From an uncultured Collinsella sp. (lineage in GTDB: Bacteria > Actinomycetota > Coriobacteriia > Coriobacteriales > Coriobacteriaceae): a DNA stretch of 5,226 nt. The DNA lies in assembly GCA_900544425.1 (NCBI GenBank), contig UQUX01000121.1, positions 1-5,226 on the forward strand, given 5' to 3'. Made by a program: the position numbers and the translations under genes. The notes under the pieces are model-generated. The model had not been told where the DNA came from. It worked only from the letters and a program-made list of their open reading frames with translations, and made no database searches. Position 1 is the first letter of the stretch; every line of letters begins with the position of its first letter. Below, piece after piece: positions 1 through 5,226 of the stretch.

Positions 1-104
1 GTATGGACCTGAGTGCTCTCCCCTGCCTGCTACGGTGTACAGCGTGCGCTCGATATGGCGCTGGCCGCCGCGCCGCAGGCAGGGGAGAGCACTCAGGTCC
101 ATAC
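1..104. repeat. Perfect 30-bp inverted repeat at the window's left end (fold-back)
   Basis: Bases 1-30 are the exact reverse complement of bases 75-104, separated by a 44-nt spacer (31-74). The right arm lies in normal ispH coding sequence. The left arm occupies the place where the ispH N-terminus should be and adds an in-frame TGA at 10-12. The match runs to base 1 and ends at base 30; pair 31/74 does not match. The bases GCCTGC at 25-30 encode the expected Ala-Cys of IspH, so they probably belong to both arms as microhomology at the junction. The arrangement is typical of fold-back chimeras from library preparation, amplification or assembly at a contig end. A true genomic inverted duplication is less likely because it would break an essential gene. 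Confidence 0.93.
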
Positions 105-840
105 CTTGGGTCCGCTCATTCATAACCCCATCGTGGTACGCGAGCTCGCTGAGGCAGGCGTTGGCTTGGCCGAGAACCTGGATAATGCCGCAACCGGCAC
201 CGTGATCATCCGCGCCCACGGTGTGGTGCCGCAGGTCATCGATGCCGCTCGCGAGCGTGGCCTTAACGTCATCGACGCCACCTGCCCTTACGTCAAGAAG
301 GTCCACGTGGCAGCCGAGCGCCTGGTGCGCGAGGGCTACCACGTGGTGGTCGTGGGTGAGCCGGGGCATCCCGAGGTGGAGGGCATTCTGGGTCACGCCG
401 GCAATGATGCGCAGGTCGTGAGCTGTGCCGCCGATGCCAACGCTTTGCCGCTCAAGGGCAAGGTGGGCTTGGTTGTGCAGACCACCCAGACCGCGCAGAA
501 CCTCGCCGAGGTCGTGGCTGCCATCACCCCGCGCGTGCAGGAGCTGCGCGTGATCAACACCATCTGCGCCGCCACGAGCGAGCGTCAACAGGCAGCAGCC
601 ACACTTGCCAACCGCTGCGACTGCATGGTCGTCGTAGGCGGCAAGAACTCGGGCAACACCCGCCGCCTGGCTCAAATTTGCGCAGACGCCTGCGAGCACA
701 CGCATCATATCGAGGAAGCTTCCGAGCTCCAGGACGCGTGGTTTACCGACGCTCACCACATCGGCATCACCGCCGGAGCCTCCACCCCGCAAGAACACAT
801 CGAGCGCGCCGTCGAGCGCATCAAGGAGCTTTACCGCTAA
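13..840 (+). CDS. ispH: 4-hydroxy-3-methylbut-2-enyl diphosphate reductase (IspH/LytB), 5' end corrupted
   Basis: Cytosolic [4Fe-4S] enzyme that reduces HMBPP to IPP and DMAPP in the last step of the MEP isoprenoid pathway. Numbering from the GTG at 13, the three cluster cysteines are present: C6 (in ACYGV), C91 (in DATCP) and C185 (in NTICAATSERQ). The active-site residues known in the family are also present: H37, H69 (RAHGV), H119 and E121 (GHPEVEG), T157/T158 (QTT), S213 and N215 (NSGNT) and S257 (GAST). The visible 275 residues lack roughly the first ten residues of the family, which form a beta strand leading to the first cysteine. The GTG at 13 is not credible as the real start: no Shine-Dalgarno precedes it, an in-frame TGA lies at 10-12, and bases 1-30 are an inverted copy of 75-104. 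Authentic coding probably begins around position 25, with the real start outside the window. The stop is TAA at 838-840, 2 bp before the next gene. Identity is very secure; the 5' end is not. Confidence 0.95.
   Translation: MLSPACYGVQRALDMALAAAPQAGESTQVHTLGPLIHNPIVVRELAEAGVGLAENLDNAATGTVIIRAHGVVPQVIDAARERGLNVIDATCPYVKKVHVAAERLVREGYHVVVVGEPGHPEVEGILGHAGNDAQVVSCAADANALPLKGKVGLVVQTTQTAQNLAEVVAAITPRVQELRVINTICAATSERQQAAATLANRCDCMVVVGGKNSGNTRRLAQICADACEHTHHIEEASELQDAWFTDAHHIGITAGASTPQEHIERAVERIKELYR
823..828 (+). promoter_or_regulatory. Ribosome-binding site for the DUF512 gene
   Basis: AAGGAG lies inside the last codons of ispH, 14 nt before the ATG at 843. The spacing is longer than the usual 5-9 nt, so initiation may be helped by ribosomes terminating at the ispH stop 2 bp upstream of this ATG. 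No better-placed site supports another start nearby. Confidence 0.5.
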
Positions 841-842
841 CC

Positions 843-2285
843 ATGGACCAGACCGTACCCGCATACGCCGCCGAGGTGGCCGATTACGGGCGCAGCCGCG
901 ACCCCGAGCCGGGTGAGGGCGCGCTCGTAAAGAACGTGCGTCCCGAATCGCCCGCATGGGATGTGGGTATCGAGCCGGGCATGCGCGTGCTCACGGTCAA
1001 CGGCGAGCAGCTCACCGACATGATCGTGTGGCTCTGGGAGGCAGACGACGACACCGTCGAGCTGGAGGTATTCGACCCGCGCGACGGCACCGTCACCCCC
1101 GTCGAGCTCGACCGCTTCCCGGGCGAGGACTGGGGTTTGGAGTTCGATGGCCCCATCTTCGACGGCATGCGTACCTGCGTAAACGCCTGCGTGTTCTGCT
1201 TTATGACCATGTTGCCCAAGGGCGGCCGCTCCACGCTCTATATTCGCGACGACGACTACCGCCTGAGCTTTTTGCAGGGCAACTTCGTCACGCTCACGAA
1301 CCTCACCGACGAGGACGTGCAAAACGTCATCCAACGCAACATGAGCCCTATGAACGTGTCGGTCCATGCCGTGAGCCCCGACGTCCGCCGTCGTATGATG
1401 GGCCGCAACGCCCAGCGCGGCATGGACGTACTCGAGGCCATCATGGCCGCCGGCATAGAGATTCACGCGCAGATTGTGTTGTGCCCCGGCATGAACGACG
1501 GCGAGGAGCTAGAAAAGACTCTGCGCTTTTGCGAGGAGCACGAGCAGATCACGAGCCTGGGCATCGTGCCGCTCGGTTTTACCAAGCACCAGAACCGTTT
1601 TAGCTGGTCCTACAGCGACAAGCCCGAGCTAGCGCGCGAGACCATTGCCATGATCCGTCCCTACCAGGACCGCGCCTTCGAGCGTTTTGGCCGCCACACC
1701 TTCCAGATGAGCGACGAGTTCTACCTGGACGCCGGCATCGAGCCGCCCGAGGCGGACTTTTACGACGGCTATCCGCAGTACTACGACGGTATCGGCATGA
1801 TCCGCTCATACCTAGACGAGACGGACGATGTGCTTGCCGCCGATGCCGAGCGACTGGCCCGCGTCCGCGAGGCCATCGCCGCTCGCAGCCAGCACCTGCT
1901 GTGCCTCTCGGGCGCCAGCGCACGCGACACCGTGGCACGTTTCGTGGAATCGCCGCAGGGACTCGCCGGCACTGTCACGGCCATCAAGAACCGCTACTTT
2001 GGCGGCAACGTGGACGTGACCGGCCTCATCGTCGCGTGTGACATTCTGGAGCAGCTGCCGCAGGACCTCTCGGGGGTTATGCTCTTTGTGCCTAAGCTCA
2101 TGTTCAACGCTGACGGCATGACGCTTGACGAGTATCATCGTGACGATTTACTCGCAAGCCTTACCAGTCGCGGCGCCGAGGTTCATGTGGTGTCGACCAT
2201 GCCGCATGAGCTGCTCGATACCCTGGAGCACATCCTTGGCATTGTGCCCGCGGACTCTAACATTTCCACTGACCCTACCCATTAA
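843..2285 (+). CDS. DUF512 family radical SAM protein with N-terminal PDZ-like domain
   Basis: A 480-residue protein of unknown biochemical function, probably cytosolic, as no signal peptide or membrane segment is visible. Residues about 26-76 resemble a PDZ domain (VRPESPAWDVGIEPGMRVLT followed by VNGE). Residues about 105-310 form the radical SAM core, with the cluster motif C112-x3-C116-x2-C119 (CVNACVFC) followed by the family signature of a PKG segment, DDDYRLSF and GNFVTLTNL. The C-terminal part, about 300-460, corresponds to DUF512, including the YPQYYDGIGM stretch and a late Rossmann-like region (LCLSGASA). The full layout matches the family, so the gene looks complete and active. The ATG at 843 was chosen because it sits 2 bp after the ispH stop and the PDZ-like domain follows directly; reading the frame back to 678 would add 55 basic, low-complexity residues overlapping ispH. 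The gene stands directly before der, an order I recall from other Gram-positive genomes. Family assignment is firm. The radical SAM fold predicts S-adenosylmethionine cleavage, but the substrate is unknown. Confidence 0.93.
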   Translation: MDQTVPAYAAEVADYGRSRDPEPGEGALVKNVRPESPAWDVGIEPGMRVLTVNGEQLTDMIVWLWEADDDTVELEVFDPRDGTVTPVELDRFPGEDWGLEFDGPIFDGMRTCVNACVFCFMTMLPKGGRSTLYIRDDDYRLSFLQGNFVTLTNLTDEDVQNVIQRNMSPMNVSVHAVSPDVRRRMMGRNAQRGMDVLEAIMAAGIEIHAQIVLCPGMNDGEELEKTLRFCEEHEQITSLGIVPLGFTKHQNRFSWSYSDKPELARETIAMIRPYQDRAFERFGRHTFQMSDEFYLDAGIEPPEADFYDGYPQYYDGIGMIRSYLDETDDVLAADAERLARVREAIAARSQHLLCLSGASARDTVARFVESPQGLAGTVTAIKNRYFGGNVDVTGLIVACDILEQLPQDLSGVMLFVPKLMFNADGMTLDEYHRDDLLASLTSRGAEVHVVSTMPHELLDTLEHILGIVPADSNISTDPTH

Positions 2286-2290
2286 AGGAG
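2284..2290 (+). promoter_or_regulatory. Ribosome-binding site for der
   Basis: AAAGGAG lies 5 nt before the ATG at 2296 and shares its first two bases with the TAA stop of the DUF512 gene. It settles the der start: the same frame is open back to 2125, but that upstream part lies within DUF512 coding sequence and lacks Der homology. Confidence 0.88.
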
Positions 2291-2295
2291 TGCAG

Positions 2296-3630
2296 ATGAA
2301 ACCTATCGTCGCCGTCGTCGGACGCCCCAACGTGGGCAAGTCCACGCTCGTTAACCGCCTGGCCCAGACCTCGGACGCCATCGTCCACGAGTCCCGCGGC
2401 GTCACGCGCGACCGCTCGTACCACACGGCCGATTGGAACGGCCGCGAGTTCACCATCGTCGACACGGGCGGCATCGAACCGCTCAAGAGCGATGACGTCT
2501 TCGCCACGTCCATTCGCGACCAGGCCCTCGCCGCCGCCGAGGAAGCCGCCGTCATCCTGTTTGTGGTCGACGGCCGCACCGGCGTCACCGAGGAGGACGA
2601 GTCGGTCGCCCGCATGCTCAAGCGCTGCGACAAGCCGGTCTTTCTGCTGGTGAACAAGCTCGACAACCCCGATCGCGAGAACGACAGCATCTGGGAGTTC
2701 TATTCGCTCGGCATCGGTGAGCCCACGCCGCTCTCGGCCCTGCATGGTCATGGCACGGGCGACCTGCTCGACGATATCGTGGCCCTGCTTCCGGAGGAAG
2801 AGGACGAGGTCGCCGATGAGTTCCCCGACGCGCTGAACGTCGCCATCATCGGCCGCCCCAACGCCGGTAAGTCTTCGCTGTTCAACCGCATCCTGGGCGC
2901 CGACCGCTCCATCGTGTCCAACATTGCCGGCACCACGCGCGACGCCATCGACACGGTCGTCGAGCGCAACGGCAAGCACTACCGCATGGTCGACACCGCG
3001 GGCATTCGCAAGAAGAGCACCGTGTACGAGAACATCGAGTACTACTCCATGGTTCGCGGCCTGCGCGCCATCGACCGCGCCGACGTGGCGCTGCTCGTCG
3101 TCGACGCCTCCGTGGGCGTTACCGAGCAGGACCAGAAGGTCATGGGTCTTGCCATCGAGCGCGGATGCGCCATCGTGGTGCTGCTCAACAAGTGGGACCT
3201 GCTCGACGACGACCGCAAGCGCGAGGCCTGCATGGAGACCATCGACCGCCGTCTGGGCGTCATGGCTCCCTGGGCCCAGTACCTGCGCATCTCTGCCCTG
3301 ACCGGCCGCAGCGTCGAGAAGATCTGGGCAATGGTAGACGCCGCCGAAAAGACGCGCTCGCAAAAGATCAGCACCTCGCGCCTCAACACGTTCCTCACCG
3401 ACCTGCGCGAGTTCGGTCATACCGTGGTGGACGGCAAGCGCCGCCTGCGCATGCACTACGTGACCCAGACGGGCGTCAACCCGCCGACGTTCACGTTCTT
3501 CGTCAACCACAGCGATCTGGTCAACGACACCTATCAGCGCTACATCGAGAACCGCATGCGCTCGACCTTCGACTTTGCCGGCACACCCATTCGACTCTTC
3601 TTTAGGAAGAAGGAGCAAAAGGATGCATAA
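2296..3630 (+). CDS. der: Ribosome-biogenesis GTPase Der (EngA)
   Basis: A 444-residue GTPase with two tandem G domains, needed for late maturation of the 50S ribosomal subunit. The length suits the family (about 436-490). G domain 1: P loop GRPNVGKST at 9-17, switch Thr in RGVTRD at 34-39, DTGG at 56-59, NKLD at 120-123. An acidic linker (EEEDEVADEF) spans about 167-176. G domain 2: P loop GRPNAGKSS at 186-194, GTTRD at 212-216, DTAGIRKK starting at 233, NKWD at 298-301. The C-terminal KH-like domain covers about 350-436 and contains the GVNPPTFTFFVN and YIENRMR stretches, ending in a short basic tail (FFRKKEQKDA). All nucleotide-binding motifs are intact. The gene begins 10 bp after the DUF512 stop and its last 8 bp overlap plsY. 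Both are consistent with coupled translation in one operon. Confidence 0.98.
   Translation: MKPIVAVVGRPNVGKSTLVNRLAQTSDAIVHESRGVTRDRSYHTADWNGREFTIVDTGGIEPLKSDDVFATSIRDQALAAAEEAAVILFVVDGRTGVTEEDESVARMLKRCDKPVFLLVNKLDNPDRENDSIWEFYSLGIGEPTPLSALHGHGTGDLLDDIVALLPEEEDEVADEFPDALNVAIIGRPNAGKSSLFNRILGADRSIVSNIAGTTRDAIDTVVERNGKHYRMVDTAGIRKKSTVYENIEYYSMVRGLRAIDRADVALLVVDASVGVTEQDQKVMGLAIERGCAIVVLLNKWDLLDDDRKREACMETIDRRLGVMAPWAQYLRISALTGRSVEKIWAMVDAAEKTRSQKISTSRLNTFLTDLREFGHTVVDGKRRLRMHYVTQTGVNPPTFTFFVNHSDLVNDTYQRYIENRMRSTFDFAGTPIRLFFRKKEQKDA
3610..3615 (+). promoter_or_regulatory. Ribosome-binding site for plsY inside der
   Basis: AAGGAG lies 7 nt before the ATG at 3623, within the last codons of der. 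It supports that ATG over the in-frame upstream ATG at 3575, which would overlap der by a further 48 nt and add residues without membrane-protein character. Confidence 0.85.
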
Positions 3631-4306
3631 TCCAATTCTGCTGACCGCCATCTGCGCCGTGGTCTCGTTCTTTATCGGAGCGATTCCGTTTGGCCTGATC
3701 TTGGGCCGCGTGTTCAACCACACGGACATCCGCAAGGCGGGCTCCGGTAACATCGGCACCACCAACGCCCTGCGCGTAGCCGGCCCCAAGGTCGCGGCGC
3801 TCACGCTGCTGCTCGACTGCCTGAAGGGCGCCATCTGCGTTGTCATCGCCCGTCCGCTTATCGCCGATCTGGGCTATGGTTTTCCGCCGAGCATTATGGC
3901 TCCCGGTGCTGCCGGCGACTGGATGCTCGGCGTCATTTGCCTGGCGGCCGTGTGGGGACACATCTTCTCGCCCTACCTTAACTTCCACGGCGGTAAGGGT
4001 ATCGCCGTGGGCCTGGGCGTCATCCTCGCCTGGTACTGGCCCATTGGCCTGTCGCTGCTGGGCATGTTTATCGTGGCCGTCGCCATCACCAAGTTTGTGT
4101 CGGTGGGCTCGCTCGCCGCTGCCATCGGACTTCCCATCGCTGCCTGCGCAGTCTTTCCGTACAGCAGCCTGGGCCTCAAGTTTTGCATGGCGCTAATCGG
4201 CATCACCGTGGTGTGGGCCCATCGCGCGAACATCAAAAAGCTCATGACCGGTAAGGAGTCCAAGCTCTCGTTTACCAAGCGCGTCACCGAGCCCGACGAT
4301 AAGTAG
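3623..4306 (+). CDS. plsY: Acyl-phosphate:glycerol-3-phosphate acyltransferase PlsY
   Basis: An integral membrane enzyme of 227 residues that transfers an acyl chain from acyl phosphate (made by PlsX) to sn-glycerol-3-phosphate, giving lysophosphatidic acid, the first committed step of phospholipid synthesis in most bacteria. Hydrophobic segments are seen at about 5-28, 56-77, 101-117, 127-155, 159-179 and 185-199. The three conserved family motifs are present: motif 1 with IGAIPFG (18-24) and the glycine-rich AGSGNIGTTN (39-48); motif 2, GHIFSP plus FHGGKGIAVGLGV (112-133), with H122 and K125; motif 3, HRANIKKLMTGKE (200-212). The short charged C-terminus is presumably cytoplasmic. The ATG overlaps the end of der by 8 bp. 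The next gene, gpsA, makes the glycerol-3-phosphate substrate. Annotation is confident from the motifs. Confidence 0.97.
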   Translation: MHNPILLTAICAVVSFFIGAIPFGLILGRVFNHTDIRKAGSGNIGTTNALRVAGPKVAALTLLLDCLKGAICVVIARPLIADLGYGFPPSIMAPGAAGDWMLGVICLAAVWGHIFSPYLNFHGGKGIAVGLGVILAWYWPIGLSLLGMFIVAVAITKFVSVGSLAAAIGLPIAACAVFPYSSLGLKFCMALIGITVVWAHRANIKKLMTGKESKLSFTKRVTEPDDK

Positions 4307-4309
4307 GAG
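4305..4309 (+). promoter_or_regulatory. Ribosome-binding site for gpsA
   Basis: AGGAG lies 6 nt before the ATG at 4316 and overlaps the last two bases of the TAG stop of plsY, so the two genes can be translated in a coupled way. Confidence 0.85.
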
Positions 4310-4315
4310 AGAGTC

Positions 4316-5226
4316 ATGAATGTTGCGCTGATTGGCTCCGGCTCCTGGGGAACCGCCGTCGCCGGCCTTGCCGCTGCGCGAGCCGAGCGCGTGACCATGT
4401 GGGCCCATAGCGAGCAGACGGCCGCCGGCATTAACGGTGAGCATCGCAACCCCCGCTATCTGGTGGACTACGTGCTGCCCTGCAACGTCTTCGCCACGAC
4501 GGAGCTGATGCAGGCACTCGACGGCGCCGAGGCCATCATCTTTGCCGTTCCTTCGACGCACCTTCGCAGCGTGTGCCACCAGGCCGCGCCCTTTATCGCC
4601 GCCGATACCCCGGTGCTCTGCCTCACCAAGGGCATTGAGCCCGAGTCCGGCCTGCTCATGAGCGAGGTCATCGCCAGCGAGATCGGCAACGAAGCACGTG
4701 TCGCGGCGCTTTCGGGCCCCAACCATGCTGAGGAAATCTGCCGCGGCGGACTTTCTGCCGCCGTCATCGCCAGCAAAAATCCGCAGATAGGGGAGACCTT
4801 TAAGGACCTGCTCCTGTCCACGGCCTTCCGCATCTACCTCTCGCAAGACATGACCGGTGTCGAGGTTTGCGGCGCCATGAAAAATGTCATCGCCATCGTG
4901 TGCGGCATCTCCGCCGGCTCGGGCGCAGGCGACAACACGCTTGCCCTTATCATGACGCGCGGTCTGGCCGAGATCAGCCGTCTGGTGCACGCCCGCGGCG
5001 GTCAAGCTATGACCTGTATGGGACTTGCCGGCATGGGCGACCTCATTGCCACCTGCACCTCGGAGCATTCACGCAACCGCACCTTTGGCTACGAGTTTGC
5101 CCACGGCGTGTCGCTCGACGAGTATCAGGAGCGCACGCATATGGTGGTCGAGGGCGCCGTCGCGGCCCGCAGCGTCAGCGAACTTGCCCGTTCACTGGGC
5201 GTAGACATTCCGCTCACCTTTGCCGT
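4316..5226 (+). CDS. gpsA: NAD(P)+-dependent glycerol-3-phosphate dehydrogenase GpsA (3' end cut by window)
   Basis: A cytosolic enzyme that reduces dihydroxyacetone phosphate to sn-glycerol-3-phosphate for phospholipid synthesis. The frame is open from the ATG at 4316 to the window edge: 303 whole codons, so about 30 residues of a usual 330-340 are missing. The N-terminal Rossmann domain starts with GSGSWGTA at 7-14 and continues with AVPS at 77-80 and TKGIE at 104-108. The SGPNHAEE stretch is at 133-140. The all-helical C-terminal domain carries the catalytic lysine K189 in CGAMKNVIAI, GDN at 205-207, GMGDLIATCTS starting at 240 with D242, and SRNRTFG at 252-258. These match the family throughout. 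One mild deviation is SGAGDN, where many relatives have a GLGxN/GDN type loop with bulkier residues; this looks like lineage variation. Start choice rests on the nearby Shine-Dalgarno and the glycine-rich motif beginning six residues in. Confidence 0.97.
   Translation, partial: MNVALIGSGSWGTAVAGLAAARAERVTMWAHSEQTAAGINGEHRNPRYLVDYVLPCNVFATTELMQALDGAEAIIFAVPSTHLRSVCHQAAPFIAADTPVLCLTKGIEPESGLLMSEVIASEIGNEARVAALSGPNHAEEICRGGLSAAVIASKNPQIGETFKDLLLSTAFRIYLSQDMTGVEVCGAMKNVIAIVCGISAGSGAGDNTLALIMTRGLAEISRLVHARGGQAMTCMGLAGMGDLIATCTSEHSRNRTFGYEFAHGVSLDEYQERTHMVVEGAVAARSVSELARSLGVDIPLTFA

Noticed and set aside
1..104. The hairpin at the left end as a terminator, riboswitch, attachment site or transposon end
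   Set aside because: The right arm is ordinary ispH coding sequence. There is no T-run, no target duplication and no transposase, and the arm reaches the exact window edge, which fits an artefact better.
678..842. A 55-residue N-terminal extension of the DUF512 protein
   Set aside because: The extension overlaps conserved ispH codons in another frame, is Arg/His-rich noise, and lacks homology. The ATG at 843 fits the gene junction.
837..1466. A 209-codon minus-strand open frame opposite the DUF512 gene
   Set aside because: Its translation is rich in His, Ala and Val with no known motif, it has no convincing ribosome-binding site, and it lies wholly opposite a well-supported coding region.
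2125..2295. A 57-residue N-terminal extension of Der
   Set aside because: It overlaps DUF512 coding sequence. Der homology starts at the ATG at 2296, which has a strong Shine-Dalgarno 5 nt upstream.
2275..3846. A 523-codon open frame on the minus strand opposite der and plsY
   Set aside because: It is fully antisense to der, whose motifs are all intact. Its translation is low-complexity, rich in Val, Ala, Asp, His and Gly with no recognisable domain. Long antisense frames are expected where codons end mostly in G or C.
4193..5068. A 291-codon minus-strand open frame opposite gpsA
   Set aside because: The composition is that of a high-GC antisense shadow, and the + strand here encodes a clear GpsA.
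843..5226. A defence, mobile or otherwise novel multi-gene system
   Set aside because: All genes except the DUF512 protein are well-known housekeeping functions in a familiar order. No integrase, transposase, toxin, CRISPR repeat or compositional break was seen.

Overview
This is a 5.2 kb, GC-rich, gene-dense stretch of a bacterial housekeeping operon. Five genes lie head to tail on the + strand with almost no space between them: ispH (5' end damaged), a radical SAM/DUF512 protein gene, der (engA), plsY, and gpsA (cut by the right edge). The high GC, strong G/C preference at third codon positions, and protein sequences that look actinobacterial, together with the DUF512-der-plsY-gpsA order, suggest a Coriobacteriia-type actinobacterium, with a Collinsella-like gut bacterium as the best guess. 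This is inference from recalled family resemblance, not from a search.

Layout: positions 1-104 contain a perfect 30-bp inverted repeat (arms 1-30 and 75-104, 44-nt spacer). It replaces the true N-terminal codons of ispH and puts an in-frame TGA at 10-12. The simplest reading is a fold-back artefact at a contig or read end. ispH coding is intact from about position 25 to the TAA at 838-840. The DUF512 gene starts 2 bp later (843-2285). der follows after 10 bp (2296-3630), with its Shine-Dalgarno overlapping the upstream stop codon. plsY (3623-4306) overlaps the end of der by 8 bp. gpsA starts 9 bp after plsY (4316) and is still open at 5226. No RNA gene, mobile element, CRISPR array, promoter or terminator is visible, and no non-coding gap exceeds 10 bp.

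How the genes fit together: IspH makes the isoprenoid precursors IPP and DMAPP. Der is the double GTPase for 50S ribosome maturation. GpsA makes sn-glycerol-3-phosphate, and PlsY acylates it in the first step of phospholipid synthesis. PlsY and GpsA are therefore consecutive steps encoded side by side. The DUF512 protein is the only member without an established function. Tight spacing and a ribosome-binding site before each start that can be seen suggest one polycistronic message with translational coupling, whose promoter lies upstream of the window.

I see no novel multi-gene system here. The two points worth a second look are the terminal inverted repeat and the conserved but uncharacterised radical SAM protein among growth-essential genes.
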